From Proteles cristata cristata (taxonomy: Eukaryota; Chordata; Mammalia; Carnivora; Hyaenidae): DNA of 64,000 bases. Location: contig JAESUZ010005528.1 in NCBI GenBank assembly GCA_017311185.1, positions 1,364,001 through 1,428,000 on the forward strand, in the 5' to 3' direction. This document shows, piece by piece, positions 34,276 through 44,890 of the stretch. A program made the translations under genes and the position numbers. Each line of letters starts with the position of its first letter. The stretch's first letter is position 1. Below the pieces are notes generated by a model. It saw nothing but the letters and a program-made list of their open reading frames with translations, was not told the DNA's origin and did not search any database.

Positions 34276-35477
34276 TATTATTCTTAAACACAGGGGAAAT
34301 GAAAATGCAACACATTGTTGAATTTCTACTTTATTCTCTCCTGAGACACTATTTTAGAGACCCAAGGCTACCTTAAGATTCAAAGAATTCAAGTGTTTTC
34401 TCTTAAATGAGCGTCTTTTCAACAAAAAAAGATATTTCAGCCTCCTCTGTCAACAATGGAAATGAGATCTGAAGGGTAAAGATGAGCTGCGCAAAAGTTG
34501 ATAAAAGAGTTGAACAATGGTCTAATTCTGAACCTGCTGAATAATTGACCGTGGTTCGTCCTTGTTTGAGGCCAGTGCCAAAAATAACTCCTAGAAATGG
34601 GATGAGAATCTCGGTCAGAATTGAATTAATTTCCCAAAGAAAGAAGAACCCTATTTTGTCAATGTACAGTAATTTTATCTACTCATAAAAATTTTACCAC
34701 AGTCAAAAGCATGTGTATCATTGCTAATGTCCAACTTTTGGCCAAGAGCTAAATAGAAATTTCAATTTTCTGCAGTTGTTCCTAGGCAGGATGTCCTGTG
34801 AATTTCTCTTCCCCTACATTTCCCCCCCAATGTAAAGTATGTGTATTATGGCAAATATTCCCAATTTGACTGAGAACTGCATAAATAGTTCCCAAATTAT
34901 ATAACTGTTTCATTTCAGAAGGGTGTTTGTAACTCAAAATTTTCAAGGTCACAAAATAAATATACCTTACATACTCAAGGTAAATGATTCTGGGGTGCAA
35001 AATGAAAGCTAAAAGAAAGTGAATGAAAATAAACTCTCCAGAGATCTTGGGAACCTCAGAGAATTTCAGGGAGGAGCCTGAGGCCTGATCACCCTATGTT
35101 CTTTTAACAAGGAATCTTTCAGGAACGTGAGAAAAGCCACAGGATTTGTAAACCATGCACGTAAACTGTTCCTGACCTCTCTAAACTTGAAGCCATGCAC
35201 TGTCTCCGTAGGTTTTTTGAAACCACCAATGATTGGGAACAAAATGCCTTCTGGTGTTAACTGAGTATCACCTGCCTTAAGGCCTTGGCTCACATGCCTG
35301 ACAACTTTGATTTTCTGTCCAAAATGCAGGATTGTCTGCCTCCAAAAAATAATAGGCTTTATGGAATACATTGTGAGTGATTTAATCCCTATATGTCAGA
35401 TTTCATGACCCAGGGAACATCCATTTCACTTCCAGCACAATCACGATAGCTCAACACACACACACACGCACATGCAC

Positions 35478-35516
<39 letters not shown>

Positions 35517-36016
35517 CACCACAATATAACATGAACACACTTTTAGTTTTAGATTTATGTCTGATTTTTATAATTATATCTGGTGGGTTTTTAAATCGCT
35601 CTCTGCAAAACATGAAGAAAAGAGCATATTTTGAAAACCGTGTTGATCATTTGAACATTGAACTTTGGCAATGATAGATAGAATAATGTTTACCAGTTGG
35701 TAAATATTTATCTCGAAAATATCTATTAAATGATAGACTAACTAAAAGTAGATGAATTAAAAATTGTTTTCATCTGCCAAGTTAATCAAGAAAGACATAG
35801 GCAATGAGTTAAACATATGTTCATATCTCGATTGGCTGTTTTACTTTATTTGAAACAGTAAAATCATCCAGTTTTTTTTGTTAACTGTACTGATATTCAT
35901 GAAAATATAACAATAATTGAACAACTCCTTTCCGTTGTATTTTTAGACTTCCATATTGGGGATATATGTTTATCAGAATTTTGTACAACTTAAACTCACC
36001 TACATAGAATAATGTT
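34276..36016. other. Non-coding stretch with a CA microsatellite
   Basis: No gene established. The minus-strand frame 35066-35371 (101 codons) has a more protein-like composition than most shadows here but matches no family I know. A CA repeat lies at 35455-35519. Confidence 0.45.
35455..35519. repeat. (CA)n microsatellite with CG/TG interruptions
   Basis: About 65 bp of cacaca with cgca and tgca interruptions. It produces a Cys/Val repeat frame on the minus strand that is not a gene. Confidence 0.95.
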
Positions 36017-36026
36017 TTAAACTGGT

Positions 36027-36254
36027 TTTGGGGAGCAACTAGGTGGCTCAGTTGGTTAAACATCAGACTTTGGTCATGATCTCCCAGGTCATGAGTTCAA
36101 GCCCCTTGTAGGATTCTGTGCTGACAGCTCAGCGCCTGAAGCCTGCTTCAGATTCTGTGTCTCCCTCTCTCTCTGTCCCTCTCCTAGTCACACTCTGTCT
36201 CTGTCTCTCTCAGAAATAAGTAAACAGTTTTTAAAAAAATAAAAAAAAAAAGAA
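36027..36254 (+). mobile_element. CAN-SINE, plus strand (first of a tandem pair)
   Basis: Head 'ggagcaactaggtggctcag', a small deletion where 'ggctcaggtcatgatc' should be intact, 'ctgtgctgacagctcagcgcc' body, TC tract and long A-rich tail. The left target copy ttaaactggt is at 36017-36026. The matching right copy is not here but beyond the next SINE. Confidence 0.95.
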
Positions 36255-36268
36255 AGGATGCTGTATTT

Positions 36269-36478
36269 GCAGACACCTAGGTGGGCACAGCTGGTTAAGC
36301 ATCCAACTCTTGGTTTCGGCTCAGGTCATGATCTTGCAGTTCACGAGTTCAAAGCCCCATATTGGGCTCTATGCTGATAATGTAGAGCCTGCTTGGGATT
36401 CTGTCTCTCCTTCTCTCTACCCCTCCCCATATGTGCTCTCTCTCTCTCTTTCAAAATAAATAAATAAACTTAAAGAAA
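36269..36478 (+). mobile_element. CAN-SINE, plus strand (second of a tandem pair)
   Basis: Head 'acacctaggtgggcacag', 'ttggtttcggctcaggtcatgatc', body 'tgctgataatgtagagcc' and tail. The right flank ttaaactggt (36479-36488) matches the left flank of the preceding SINE, so one target duplication brackets both copies. Confidence 0.95.
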
Positions 36479-36656
36479 TTAAACTGGTATTGTTGACTCC
36501 CCATCTAGCATGATTCAGGATATCGTGCCTCACTCTGGGCCTATAATTCCTCTGAGCCAATACTGATAAGTCTATATCTCCACTCTCTTGAAAAAATTTA
36601 GAGAGGGAACTGAAAAAAGTGAATGTGTATAATATGAACACTAACACCAAGTCTGC

Positions 36657-36703
36657 TACCAAATTTAACACCCACACTGACTCTAATTTTAATATGAACA
36701 TTC
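36657..36703 (+). repeat. Dispersed 46-bp duplication, copy 1
   Basis: taccaaatttaacacccaca... matches 37265-37310 at 43 of 46 positions. Not part of any repeat I recognise. Confidence 0.9.
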
Positions 36704-36714
36704 GTATGAATGTT

Positions 36715-37085
36715 CATAGAACATGTGAACACACAATGGGTTATTATGAAACCATTAAAAAGAATGAATTAGAGCACTCCAAACTTCCACGAAAAATTGT
36801 AAAATGAGAACAGTAAGATGCACAGAAGTCTGTATAATATGGCTCCAGTTATATAAACCGACGACTAAGCGACCCATCTCCCTATGTGTCTGTGTGTTTG
36901 TATAACGTATATGCAATGATTTACATAGAATAGATCATTTTATCCTACAGAAAGGGTTATATGAGATTTCTGGAGGCTGGGGTGGGGAGGAGGGAAGCTG
37001 ATTTAGAGGAGGCAAATCAAAAGGAGAACACTGCCTGTAAAAACCAAGTATGCTTGCTATCATTTCAATTACATCAAATTGTGTA
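36715..37085 (+). mobile_element. Ancient L1 (L1M) 3' region, plus strand
   Basis: 'acacacaatgggttattatgaaaccattaaaaagaatgaattagagc' parallels the L1 'ggaatattatgcagccattaaaaagaatgagg' segment. It is followed by 'gtctgtataatatggctcc', 'tctggaggctggggtgggg' and an L1-like 3' tail. Confidence 0.68.
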
Positions 37086-37264
37086 TGTGTATTTGAATGA
37101 GTAAATTAGAATTGATTTCTAGGGTTGCCCAGGGTTGTTTTCAAAGGAAAGAAAGCAAGTTGCCAAGACATATAATAAAATAAACATAACGAAAAACAGT
37201 TTACATGCCAAAATGAGACTTCCAACTCTAGCTGAACTCTACTAACTCTAGTACCAAACTCTAG

Positions 37265-37310
37265 TACCAAATTTAATACCCACACTGCCTCTAATTTTAA
37301 TACGAACATC
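37265..37310 (+). repeat. Dispersed 46-bp duplication, copy 2
   Basis: 43/46 identical to 36657-36703 in the same orientation. Immediately upstream is a partial tandem repeat of aactctagtacca. Confidence 0.9.
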
Positions 37311-37903
37311 CCCTGCATGTCACGCAACTAGCTGTATTGATTATGTGAAGCATTGTCTTGCCTGCGGAAGAAACAGCTCTTATTAAATTTATTTTTCAGT
37401 TGAGGAAATTGAAATTAAGAGGCCAAGCTCCCATACCTGTGGGAGAAGAAACAGATTTTGTGTCCAGATCTGTCTGAACATAAAAGACATGCACTTTCCA
37501 CTCTACCTCAGACAAAACTAAGCATTTTTGTCACTTGCCATTTTTTACTGCATGATTAGGAAGTCACATCATTGTTTTCATTTTAACATCATTCCTAAAC
37601 TCTTAGGGTTTTTTTTTTTTCTTGCAGCGTACTCACCTTTATAGCAAGGATCTCTAGTTTGAAATAGTTCCACTTTTAAAAGTTCTCCCTTGTTTGAAAA
37701 AAAATCTCCACGAAGTTTCATTTTATTCTGTAAAACTTGACTGGTTTATATTTACTGTTGTCATTTCCTTTCCTTTCATTCAAGATTTTCTGGTCGCACT
37801 TCCACCTCGCTGGGTGTCGTTTATGAGATCCTGATTGTCACACCCCTGGGCATCTTCCTCATCACCTTGACTCCTGTCCACCTCTTTAATTCTGGCTGCA
37901 GTG

Positions 37904-37951
37904 CACCTGGTGAAGCTTGGGGAAGGTCACCTGGTGAAGCTTGGGGAAGGC
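37904..37951 (+). repeat. 24-bp tandem duplication
   Basis: Two adjacent copies of cacctggtgaagcttgggga(agg), identical over 23 bp. Each copy carries a HindIII-type aagctt site. Confidence 0.97.
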
Positions 37952-38194
37952 CAGAGCCAACAGCCCCCTTTCTTACCATCTTGCACTTTCAGGCTCCACA
38001 AGCCTATCTGAGCATATGAAAATTTCTTCACTGACCAGGCCAAACAATTTCGGAGACAGTTAACAATGTGCAGGTTTCGTACAAAGTTGAACCAATGTGG
38101 ACTTTCTCTTAGGTCTCACAAGAATGGTCCCCAGGGGTGGGTAGGGGCTACCATGAGTCAAAATCTCATCTCAAGTATCTCATATTGAAAACTG

Positions 38195-38975
38195 CTCTTT
38201 CCCAAATGAAATGATGTTCCACAGGAAAATGCAAATTAAAACAATAATGAGATACCACACTACGTCTATTAGAACATGTTTTCTGGCATATACCCAAAGG
38301 CACTGGAAACATGTCCACGTAAAAACCTGCACGTGGATGTTTATAGCAACTTTATTCATAATTGCCAAAAATTGGGAGCAACCAAGACACCCTTCAGTAG
38401 ATGAATGGATACATACTTTATGTATCCATTCCAGACAATTAAATATTATTCAGTACTAGAAGAAATCATCTATCAAGGCACAAAAAGTCACAAGGAACCT
38501 TAAATGGATATTGCTAAGGGGAAGAAGCTTATTGGAAAAAGCTACATACTTTTCCTGAAAAGGAAAAGACACCAACTGTATGACATTCTGGAAAAGCACA
38601 AGTATAGATATAACACAATTTTCAGTGGTTACCAGGGGTTATAGCAGTGGGTGGGGTGGATTAGTGGAGTACAGAGGATGTTCAGGGCAGTGAAAACATT
38701 CCATGTGACACCGTAATCATGGATACATGTCATTACGCATTTGCCAAACTCATAGGATCTACAACCCCAGGAATTAACCCTAAGGTAAGTCATGGACTTG
38801 GAGTGATAATGCTGTATCAGTGTAAGTCTATCAACCGTGACCAATGTACCACGCTGGTGCAGGCTGTTGGTGGTGGGGGAGGCTTGCATGTACAGGGGCA
38901 ATGGGTATCTGAGAACTTCTGTACTTTCTTCTCAGCTTTGTTATGAATCCAACACTGTTCTTAAAAACCAGTCTA
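38195..38975 (+). mobile_element. Old L1 (L1M) ORF2 end and 3' UTR, plus strand
   Basis: 'ggaaaatgcaaattaaaacaataatgagataccacac', 'atgtttatagcaactttattcataattgccaaaaattgggagcaacc' and 'gtagatgaatggata' are the end of ORF2. 'tggagtgataatgctgtatcagtgtaagtctatcaaccgtgaccaatgtaccacgctggtgcaggctgttggtggtgggggagg' is the 3' UTR. A perfect 11-bp-arm hairpin (38405-38429) lies inside. The reading frame is broken. Confidence 0.9.
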
Positions 38976-40210
38976 CTTAAAAGGAAAAATTATTAGGAAA
39001 GCCCCTTCTTTTTACTCCTGAACCTATTTTCTTTTCAGTATTCCCACCAATGCCAACTGAACCTAAGAGCCTCCTTAGCACAAAATCTCTAAGGTAGAAG
39101 CATCATTCAAGGACAAACATGATTGTTTGCTGGGGTTTTTTTTTTCCCCAGACACACTCCAGGATAAATCCTTTTAGAGAGAACATTATTTTCTCCATTA
39201 AGAAGTACATACATGCCCTTGGGGTCAAAGGGCCTCTACTTTTACGCTTTTTAGAACTTCTGATTTCTTTTCTTCTCTACTTTAGATGTCAACTAAAGTC
39301 TCACAAAGCTCTATTAGTCTTGAATAATTGATCTTTGGATACCTGGGGAAGAGTGTAAGTGTGGGCTAAATTTTTTTTTCATTTTGAAGTCCTCCTGAGA
39401 TGGAAATTGATCGTCAATTTTTCCTGCCTTGCCTTACATTTTAAAACTCAGTATAATACTATCTGTCCTGCTAGGAGTGGCCTCATTGTATTCCTCTCTA
39501 ATTTAAAGCATCAACATTGAAAAGAGGAATGCAAACAGTTCATCTAATTTCTGGTCCCTTTCTTTACACTGCAAGATATGTTTTATCAAAAATCAGTATT
39601 TGTTTAGAACACACAAGAGCATCATTCAATAAGTCTACAATGGGATTGTATTAAAATTTATAAGGAAGAAATAATAAAAGCGAAATGCAAGAGGCCCAGG
39701 GCCAAACAAAGGCCGTATCTTGTTCGATATCAATAGCTACTAATCAGTTTTAATAGAAATCCTATTTCATTTATCAGAATATGCTTTTTCAATAAAAACA
39801 TGATTACTGACAGTGACTGGGAGTGGTGGAATTAAGGAACGTCAAGATCCTAATTTAGACAACTGAGAAGAAATGGAGAAGCCAGAAGAAAAGATAAATT
39901 TATAACGTAGTTCACAGTTAGTATCTAGATGCAAAATATCTCTTGGGGACTGAATGCAAGGTCATTTGTTCATCTTATATCAAATACTGGGAACTACCTA
40001 GGTATGCATATTTATCAGGCTTTCATTTATTCAGTTAATTATTATTTCACAAATATTTGTTGCAAGACACTGTACTGGATTGGATGGGATATAAAAACAT
40101 GCCTGAGGCCCACTCTGTACCTTTTTAAATCATTATCCAGCAAGTGTCATGAGATAAGCATACATATAATTCAATATAAGTCTGTCACTGCTGTATGAAT
40201 GGTATAGAGT
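38976..40210. other. Non-coding stretch, no gene seen
   Basis: AT-rich. A faint 'tttattcagttaattattatttcacaaatatttgttgc' motif near 40020-40070 resembles old MIR/L2-class repeats. No coding evidence. Confidence 0.45.
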
Positions 40211-40214
40211 GGTG

Positions 40215-40400
40215 CTAATCGAAAGCACCACTTCTCACAGTGTGGTCTGCAGACCCAGGCCAGTCTAGGAAGTGTTTGTCGCCTTTCCATGATGAGCAAA
40301 GCACAGAATTTGAGAGTAACTGTGTGGAAACTCTGATGACATTTGATTTTGCTGCAGTATTCTGTATGATTAATGCTCACGAACATTGTATTCAATAGTA
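40215..40400. mobile_element. Possible hAT/MER-type remnant
   Basis: 'accacttctcacagtgtggtctgcagacccaggccag...aagtgtttg' opens like non-autonomous hAT elements that start with a 'ctcaaagtgtggtccgcagacc' motif. The family is not determined and the remainder is too diverged. Confidence 0.4.
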
Positions 40401-40734
40401 AAAATGGGGAGTGATATTTTGCATGGATTTTCATTTTATTTTTCTAGTACTTAATTTTTATTATAATTTACAAATATATCTGTCGACAATGGATCAGGGA
40501 GGAAAAATGCTGCACTTTAACTGATATTTTTAAAAACACTGCAAGAAAAAACAACCACTAATCTTAAAAATTCAGAGGAGGAGTAGCTCTACCCCAACGT
40601 AAAATGAAGGCTTAATGAAGAAGCTGACATTTTGAAGGAGTCTTAGAGCGTGGCTAGGGCTTAAGAGGTGGACTAGAGTTACAAGTTTTATTTTAGGAAA
40701 GAAAAACTGCTTGAATTTAAAATGTACTTGAAAA

Positions 40735-40862
40735 AAGGATTGTGGAAAGGGGCATGGGCTAAATGGGTAAGGAGCATTAAGGAATCTATTCTTGAAATCA
40801 TTGTTGCACTATATACTAACTAACTTGGATGTACATTAAAAAATAAATAAATAAATGTTTAA
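40735..40862 (+). mobile_element. Carnivore L1 3' terminal fragment, plus strand
   Basis: 'ggcatgggctaaatgggtaaggagcattaaggaatctattcttgaaatcattgttgcactatatactaactaacttggatgtacattaaaaaataaata' is the sense 3' end of a carnivore L1 with its poly-A tail. Confidence 0.9.
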
Positions 40863-41129
40863 AAACTGTGCTTGAAAAGCAAGTAAATGACTTTGGCAAC
40901 ATTAGAACAACCACGAAGACCACTGGGACAGTGAGCGAGGGCTTGAGGTTAGAACGAATAAAATGTCCAGAAAGGAATCTGCGTGTATTATTTGGCGTTT
41001 TAACGACAGAGATCTTCAGGTAGCAGAATATGGTAAGAGTTGTGTCTTTTAGTGGGATGCAAAATATATTGGAAATGTATGTATTATGCAAGGATAGCAT
41101 AATAAAAATAATGTTCATTACTCAGTGCC
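40863..41129. other. Short unique stretch
   Basis: No repeat or gene recognised. The minus-strand 100-codon frame (40816-41118) begins in the L1 tail and is not credible. Confidence 0.45.
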
Positions 41130-41310
41130 TTTGGAATCAAACAAAACAGAACTTAAAGCTTGGCTCTGCCATTTAGAGGCTGTATAACTTTGGACTAACT
41201 AGTAAGTTAATTTCTCTGATTCAGCTTTTTAGTCTTCAAAGTGAGAAAAATAACGTCTTCCTTAAATGTATTGTAAAGATTACGTTAATTGAAAAACAGT
41301 GGTAAATTCC
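41130..41310 (+). mobile_element. MIR remnant, plus strand
   Basis: 'agcttggctctgccatttagaggctgtataactttggactaactagtaagttaatttctctgattcagc...agtcttcaaagtgagaaaaataacgtcttccttaaatgtattgtaaagattacgttaattg' matches the MIR in order and strand. Confidence 0.82.
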
Positions 41311-43499
41311 TTGTTACATTGTCAAGAACACTGACGAAATGATCGTTTTCATTACTGCTGTGGGCCTATGGCTTACTTTACACATGTCAGTCTCTGCCTG
41401 CTGCAGCCCTTCCATAGCTACAATATTCATTAGACATGTGCAGACCCAGTTCTTCCTAGTCTTGGAATTAACTAGAGACAAACCTACAAGGAGTAACCTC
41501 CTCTTCACTAGAAGGTGGAATCCGTAAAGAGCTGACCACTGTCCTCACAGCATCCTGCCACCTGGAGGTGAGGAGACAGAAGACTGTCCCTTTAGTCACA
41601 AACATTCATTCCCAAACTCCAATTTTCCCCTAGTACACAGCCACTTGATTTATTTTTCAGTTAGTTTTACCCCCTTCCCTGGGCAGATACTATTTTTTCC
41701 TGCAAACACACTCCCCTTTCAATTTTTTTTTTTTAAGGTATGTGTCCCTGCTTCCAGACCCACAGGGAAGCCTATAACATCACCCATATCGCTGGTGCTG
41801 AACTTATCAGTCCCTGAAGGACAATAAACATTTATTGAGCACCTACTATATGTTCAGGACACCTCTCCTTATTAGTGTATCAAGGCTTACTTTTGGAAAG
41901 TTGAGATCATTCTTAGCCACTCATACCACATTTTCTAGTTCCTTCCATAACTCCCTGGCATTAACCAAACCTGTTGTTTTTTCCTCTGGAATATCTTGCT
42001 GTACATGTGTGTGCACGCACAGAAACACACCACAAAGCGGTATACACAAAAATCTGCAGGTGGAGACACACCCGCACCCCACTTGTTCCCCCTCTAGGCT
42101 TCAAGTCAGTATGGTTGAGCCCAGATGCACAGAACAGAAGGAACATTTTCTCTGGCATGAATACTAGACACAGAGCAAGAAGGGCAGCACACAGGGTGCT
42201 CCTGATAGGGAGACTGAGACACTACATCATTAGTGCCTGATGGCATGGAGGCTCTGACTCCCATCCCTCTGTCTCTTTATAACTGTCCCCCATTCACATG
42301 ATGGGACCCAGAGGCTGCAAATTAAACTGGTAGCTCAGATGTTAAATCTAGCCAGCAGATGGCCAGAAGAGTATCATAATGGGTTTTGGATTCATTGCTA
42401 AAAAGAGAAAGATTAAATGTGAAACCCTGAAATTCCAGATTCCCTCCTCAGTCATTTCAACCCGCCTAGCCCTGGGACACATTGCAACTTGAAACCCCAA
42501 CGTCATGACAGGCTGCTTCTGAAAAAGTGTGGCTCTCTTTAATACACCCTCACTGGGGGTACTGGGGGTCCCCAAGCAATGCTCCTTCCTAGCAGACATC
42601 GCAGTGGCAGAGCTTTCCTCTGGCTGACAACTCACTGCAAAAACGTTTATCACACGCAACTGCCCGTTTCCTCCAAGTCCTATAAATCCACCTGGGCCTT
42701 GTGTCAGAGAATGAAAAAGAGGATAGGAAGCAGTCGTGTGGGCTTTTGCAGGAAGCAGAAGCCAGAAGGAGCCAGGCCTCCCTGCTCCAAACTACTTCAT
42801 TCAACAATTCACTTAACAACTTCAGCCAAGACCCTGTTGCTGCTTAATTACTTGCCTAATTTCTCCTTTCTTTTTTCAATGTACTTTTAATTGAAAAGCC
42901 AAGCCAAGCTCATCATAACCTAGGAAGTCAGATGGCTTGGAGACATCTTCTGACTCTGTCTCATTAGATGTCCAGCCACTGAAAAATGTACTACAGTTGG
43001 AGAAAAGGATATGAGAGCAAAGAAATGCTAAAATAAATAAAATAAAATAAAATAAAATAAAATAAAAGCAGATTTACCAACAATGTCAAATGAGGGAAGC
43101 CATACTTTGAAACACAACTTGATTTTCTATTAACAAGGAAATCAATAAATCACAGTCACACAGATGAAGTGGGACCCTCAGTATGATTTCTGCTATATGA
43201 CGGCTGCATTTGCTAATAGGGAAAACAAACATCAAGAAGTGGACACAGCCAATGAATCCCTGTTATCTTAAAGGGATGTGAGACCAAACAGGGAATCTAA
43301 AATCTGTACGAGAAGAAGAGGGAAAGGGGCCCATCTGAGCAATTCAGTCAGAAATAGGAACTCAGTACTTTGGTGTATGGATAGAATACTTTGCATTACA
43401 GCCAAAGTCAAACTTTGGATCCCAAGGGCCTATATCATGCTTCTTACATTGAGTCCCACAAAAGATTTTCTTCACAATATTTTAGTTACTATTCATGCT
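41311..43499. other. Repeat-poor non-coding stretch
   Basis: About 2.2 kb almost free of recognised repeats apart from an (AAAAT)n run at 43029-43068 and a short 'caataaacatttattgagcacctactatatg' motif at 41821-41852. Its balanced composition makes it a candidate for single-copy conserved DNA, but I can read no exon. Frames of 100-110 codons overlap on both strands. Confidence 0.45.
43029..43068. repeat. (AAAAT)n short tandem repeat
   Basis: aaataaataaaataaaataa... pentamer run, directly read. Not attached to a visible SINE. Confidence 0.92.
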
Positions 43500-43765
43500 A
43501 GTTAATTATGAAGAAATATTAAATATCAAACATCTTTTATATACTATTAGATTTTATTTATGTGTAAATAGCACAATACTTGTTTCAAAATTTAATCAAG
43601 ATAAAAATATGACCTAGATACTTTATATTTTATATTTGTATTAGGTCTTCAAAATCTACTGTGCATTTAATCATTACAGCACTTTGGACTAACCACATGT
43701 CAAGCACTCAACAGCTACATGCAGCTAATGGCTACCATATTTGACACTACCAGTCTATGCTATCT
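43500..43765. mobile_element. Possible hAT-class non-autonomous remnant
   Basis: 'ggtcttcaaaatctactgtgcatttaatcattacagcactttggactaaccacatgtcaagcactcaacagctacatgcagctaatggctaccatatttgacac' parallels a dispersed mammalian element containing 'ccacatttcaagtgctcaatagccacatgtggctagtggctaccgtattggac'. I attribute it to a MER3/MER33-like hAT group with limited certainty. Confidence 0.6.
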
Positions 43766-43834
43766 TTTCTTTAATATTTTCTTTAAATTATGGCTGAGCA
43801 CCTGAATTTTACCTTCCAATCCTCCTACTTAATG

Positions 43835-43871
43835 TTTTTTTAGAAATAAAGCACTTTTTTAAAGTTTATTT

Positions 43872-43916
<45 letters not shown>

Positions 43917-44080
43917 CAGGGGAGGGGCAGAAAGAGAGGGAGACCCAGAATCCAAACCAAGCTCCAGGCTCTGAACTGTCAGTGCAGAGCTCTATGTGGG
44001 GCTTAAACTCATGAAGCATGGAATCTTGAACTCCTGAACCAAAGTCAGATGCTCAACCAACTGAGCCACCCAGGTGCCCC
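43835..44080 (-). mobile_element. CAN-SINE (felid type), minus strand
   Basis: T-rich tail, an expanded (GA)n at 43875-43912, 'ggctctgaactgtcagtgcagagc', 'tggggcttaaactcatg' and a reversed head ending 'tgagccacccaggtgccc'. A 13-bp duplication with one mismatch, ctcctaSttaatg, lies at 43822-43834 and 44081-44093. Confidence 0.97.
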
Positions 44081-44349
44081 CTCCTAGTTAATGCTTTATT
44101 CCTGCAAATACTTAATTTCTCAGGACTTTTTGTTCTCTTACCATTTTTGATTTTTAAAAACGTATAGAACTATCTGGTTTTAGTGTAATAAATCCATTAT
44201 CTCACAGTTCATAGCTGTGCACGCTAATGAAAGATTTTGTTGTTTCGTTTGCATTAGGATCTTCTGTTTCAGTTCTCTTTCCTCTGGAGTCAGTTTTGTG
44301 TGTTTACTCTGGCCAGGTGATCTTTGTATGATGATGTTTCAAAGTAGGT

Positions 44350-44440
44350 CGGAGTTCAAATTTGGCTATTTACACTAGATAAAGCATGAACACAACCAAA
44401 ATGTCCTTCAATGGATAAACACATCCATGCCGTGAGGTGA
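44350..44440 (+). mobile_element. Old L1 fragment, plus strand
   Basis: 'gcatgaacacaaccaaaatgtccttcaatggataaac' resembles the L1 ORF2 end ('...caaccaagatgtccttcaatggatgaatggata'). Very short. Confidence 0.6.
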
Positions 44441-44890
44441 CACACACCAACTCTCCAGGGACGAAAAGCTCCTGTCCTTGGGACCCTCCCAGATCTGGCC
44501 CTGTGTACCTTTTCAACTGGCTGTCTGCTTTGCTTACCACATTCTTTAATAAATTGATAACCATAAGTGTTTTCTTGATCTCTGTGAACAGCTCTAGCAA
44601 ATTAACCAAACCTTAGAGTGGATAGTGGGAACTTCCTATTTGTAACCAAATCAGATAGATGCTGTAGGTAATGTAGGGGCTTAACGCTTGTAATTGGCCA
44701 CTGAAGTGTGGTTAAGTGCAGGCGTATGGGACTGAACCCTTAACCTTTGTGATCTCACACTGTCTCCAGGAAGATAATACAGAATTGAGTTAAAATACAT
44801 GGGGTCCTGGAGAATTTCTTGATATGGGGAATCACACACCTCCACATACTTGGTGACCAGAAGTATCAGAAATGAAGTGTACTGTGCATG
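44441..44890 (+). mobile_element. Ancient LTR-like remnant, plus strand
   Basis: 'cagatctggccctgtgtaccttttcaactggctgtctg', 'taataaattgataaccataagtgttttcttgatctctgtgaacagctctagcaaattaaccaaacc', 'gtgggaacttcctatttgtaacc', 'tgggactgaacccttaacctttgtgatctcacactgtctccagg' matches a common old mammalian element that I take to be an ERV LTR (R/U5-like AATAAA then 'gagttctgtgagc'). I cannot give the family name. Confidence 0.62.

Larger units (their letters stand above)
37086..38194. other. Non-coding stretch with small duplications
   Basis: Holds copy 2 of the dispersed duplication (37265-37310), preceded by a small tandem run of aactctagtacca, and a perfect 23-bp tandem duplication at 37904-37951. 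No gene. Confidence 0.5.

Noticed and set aside
35389..35613. Cys/Val-rich minus-strand frame
   Set aside because: Produced by the CA microsatellite.
41835..42240. Two overlapping plus-strand frames (110 and 88 codons) as exons
   Set aside because: They are in different phases over the same bases and have no convincing splice sites. The first begins in an old-repeat motif.
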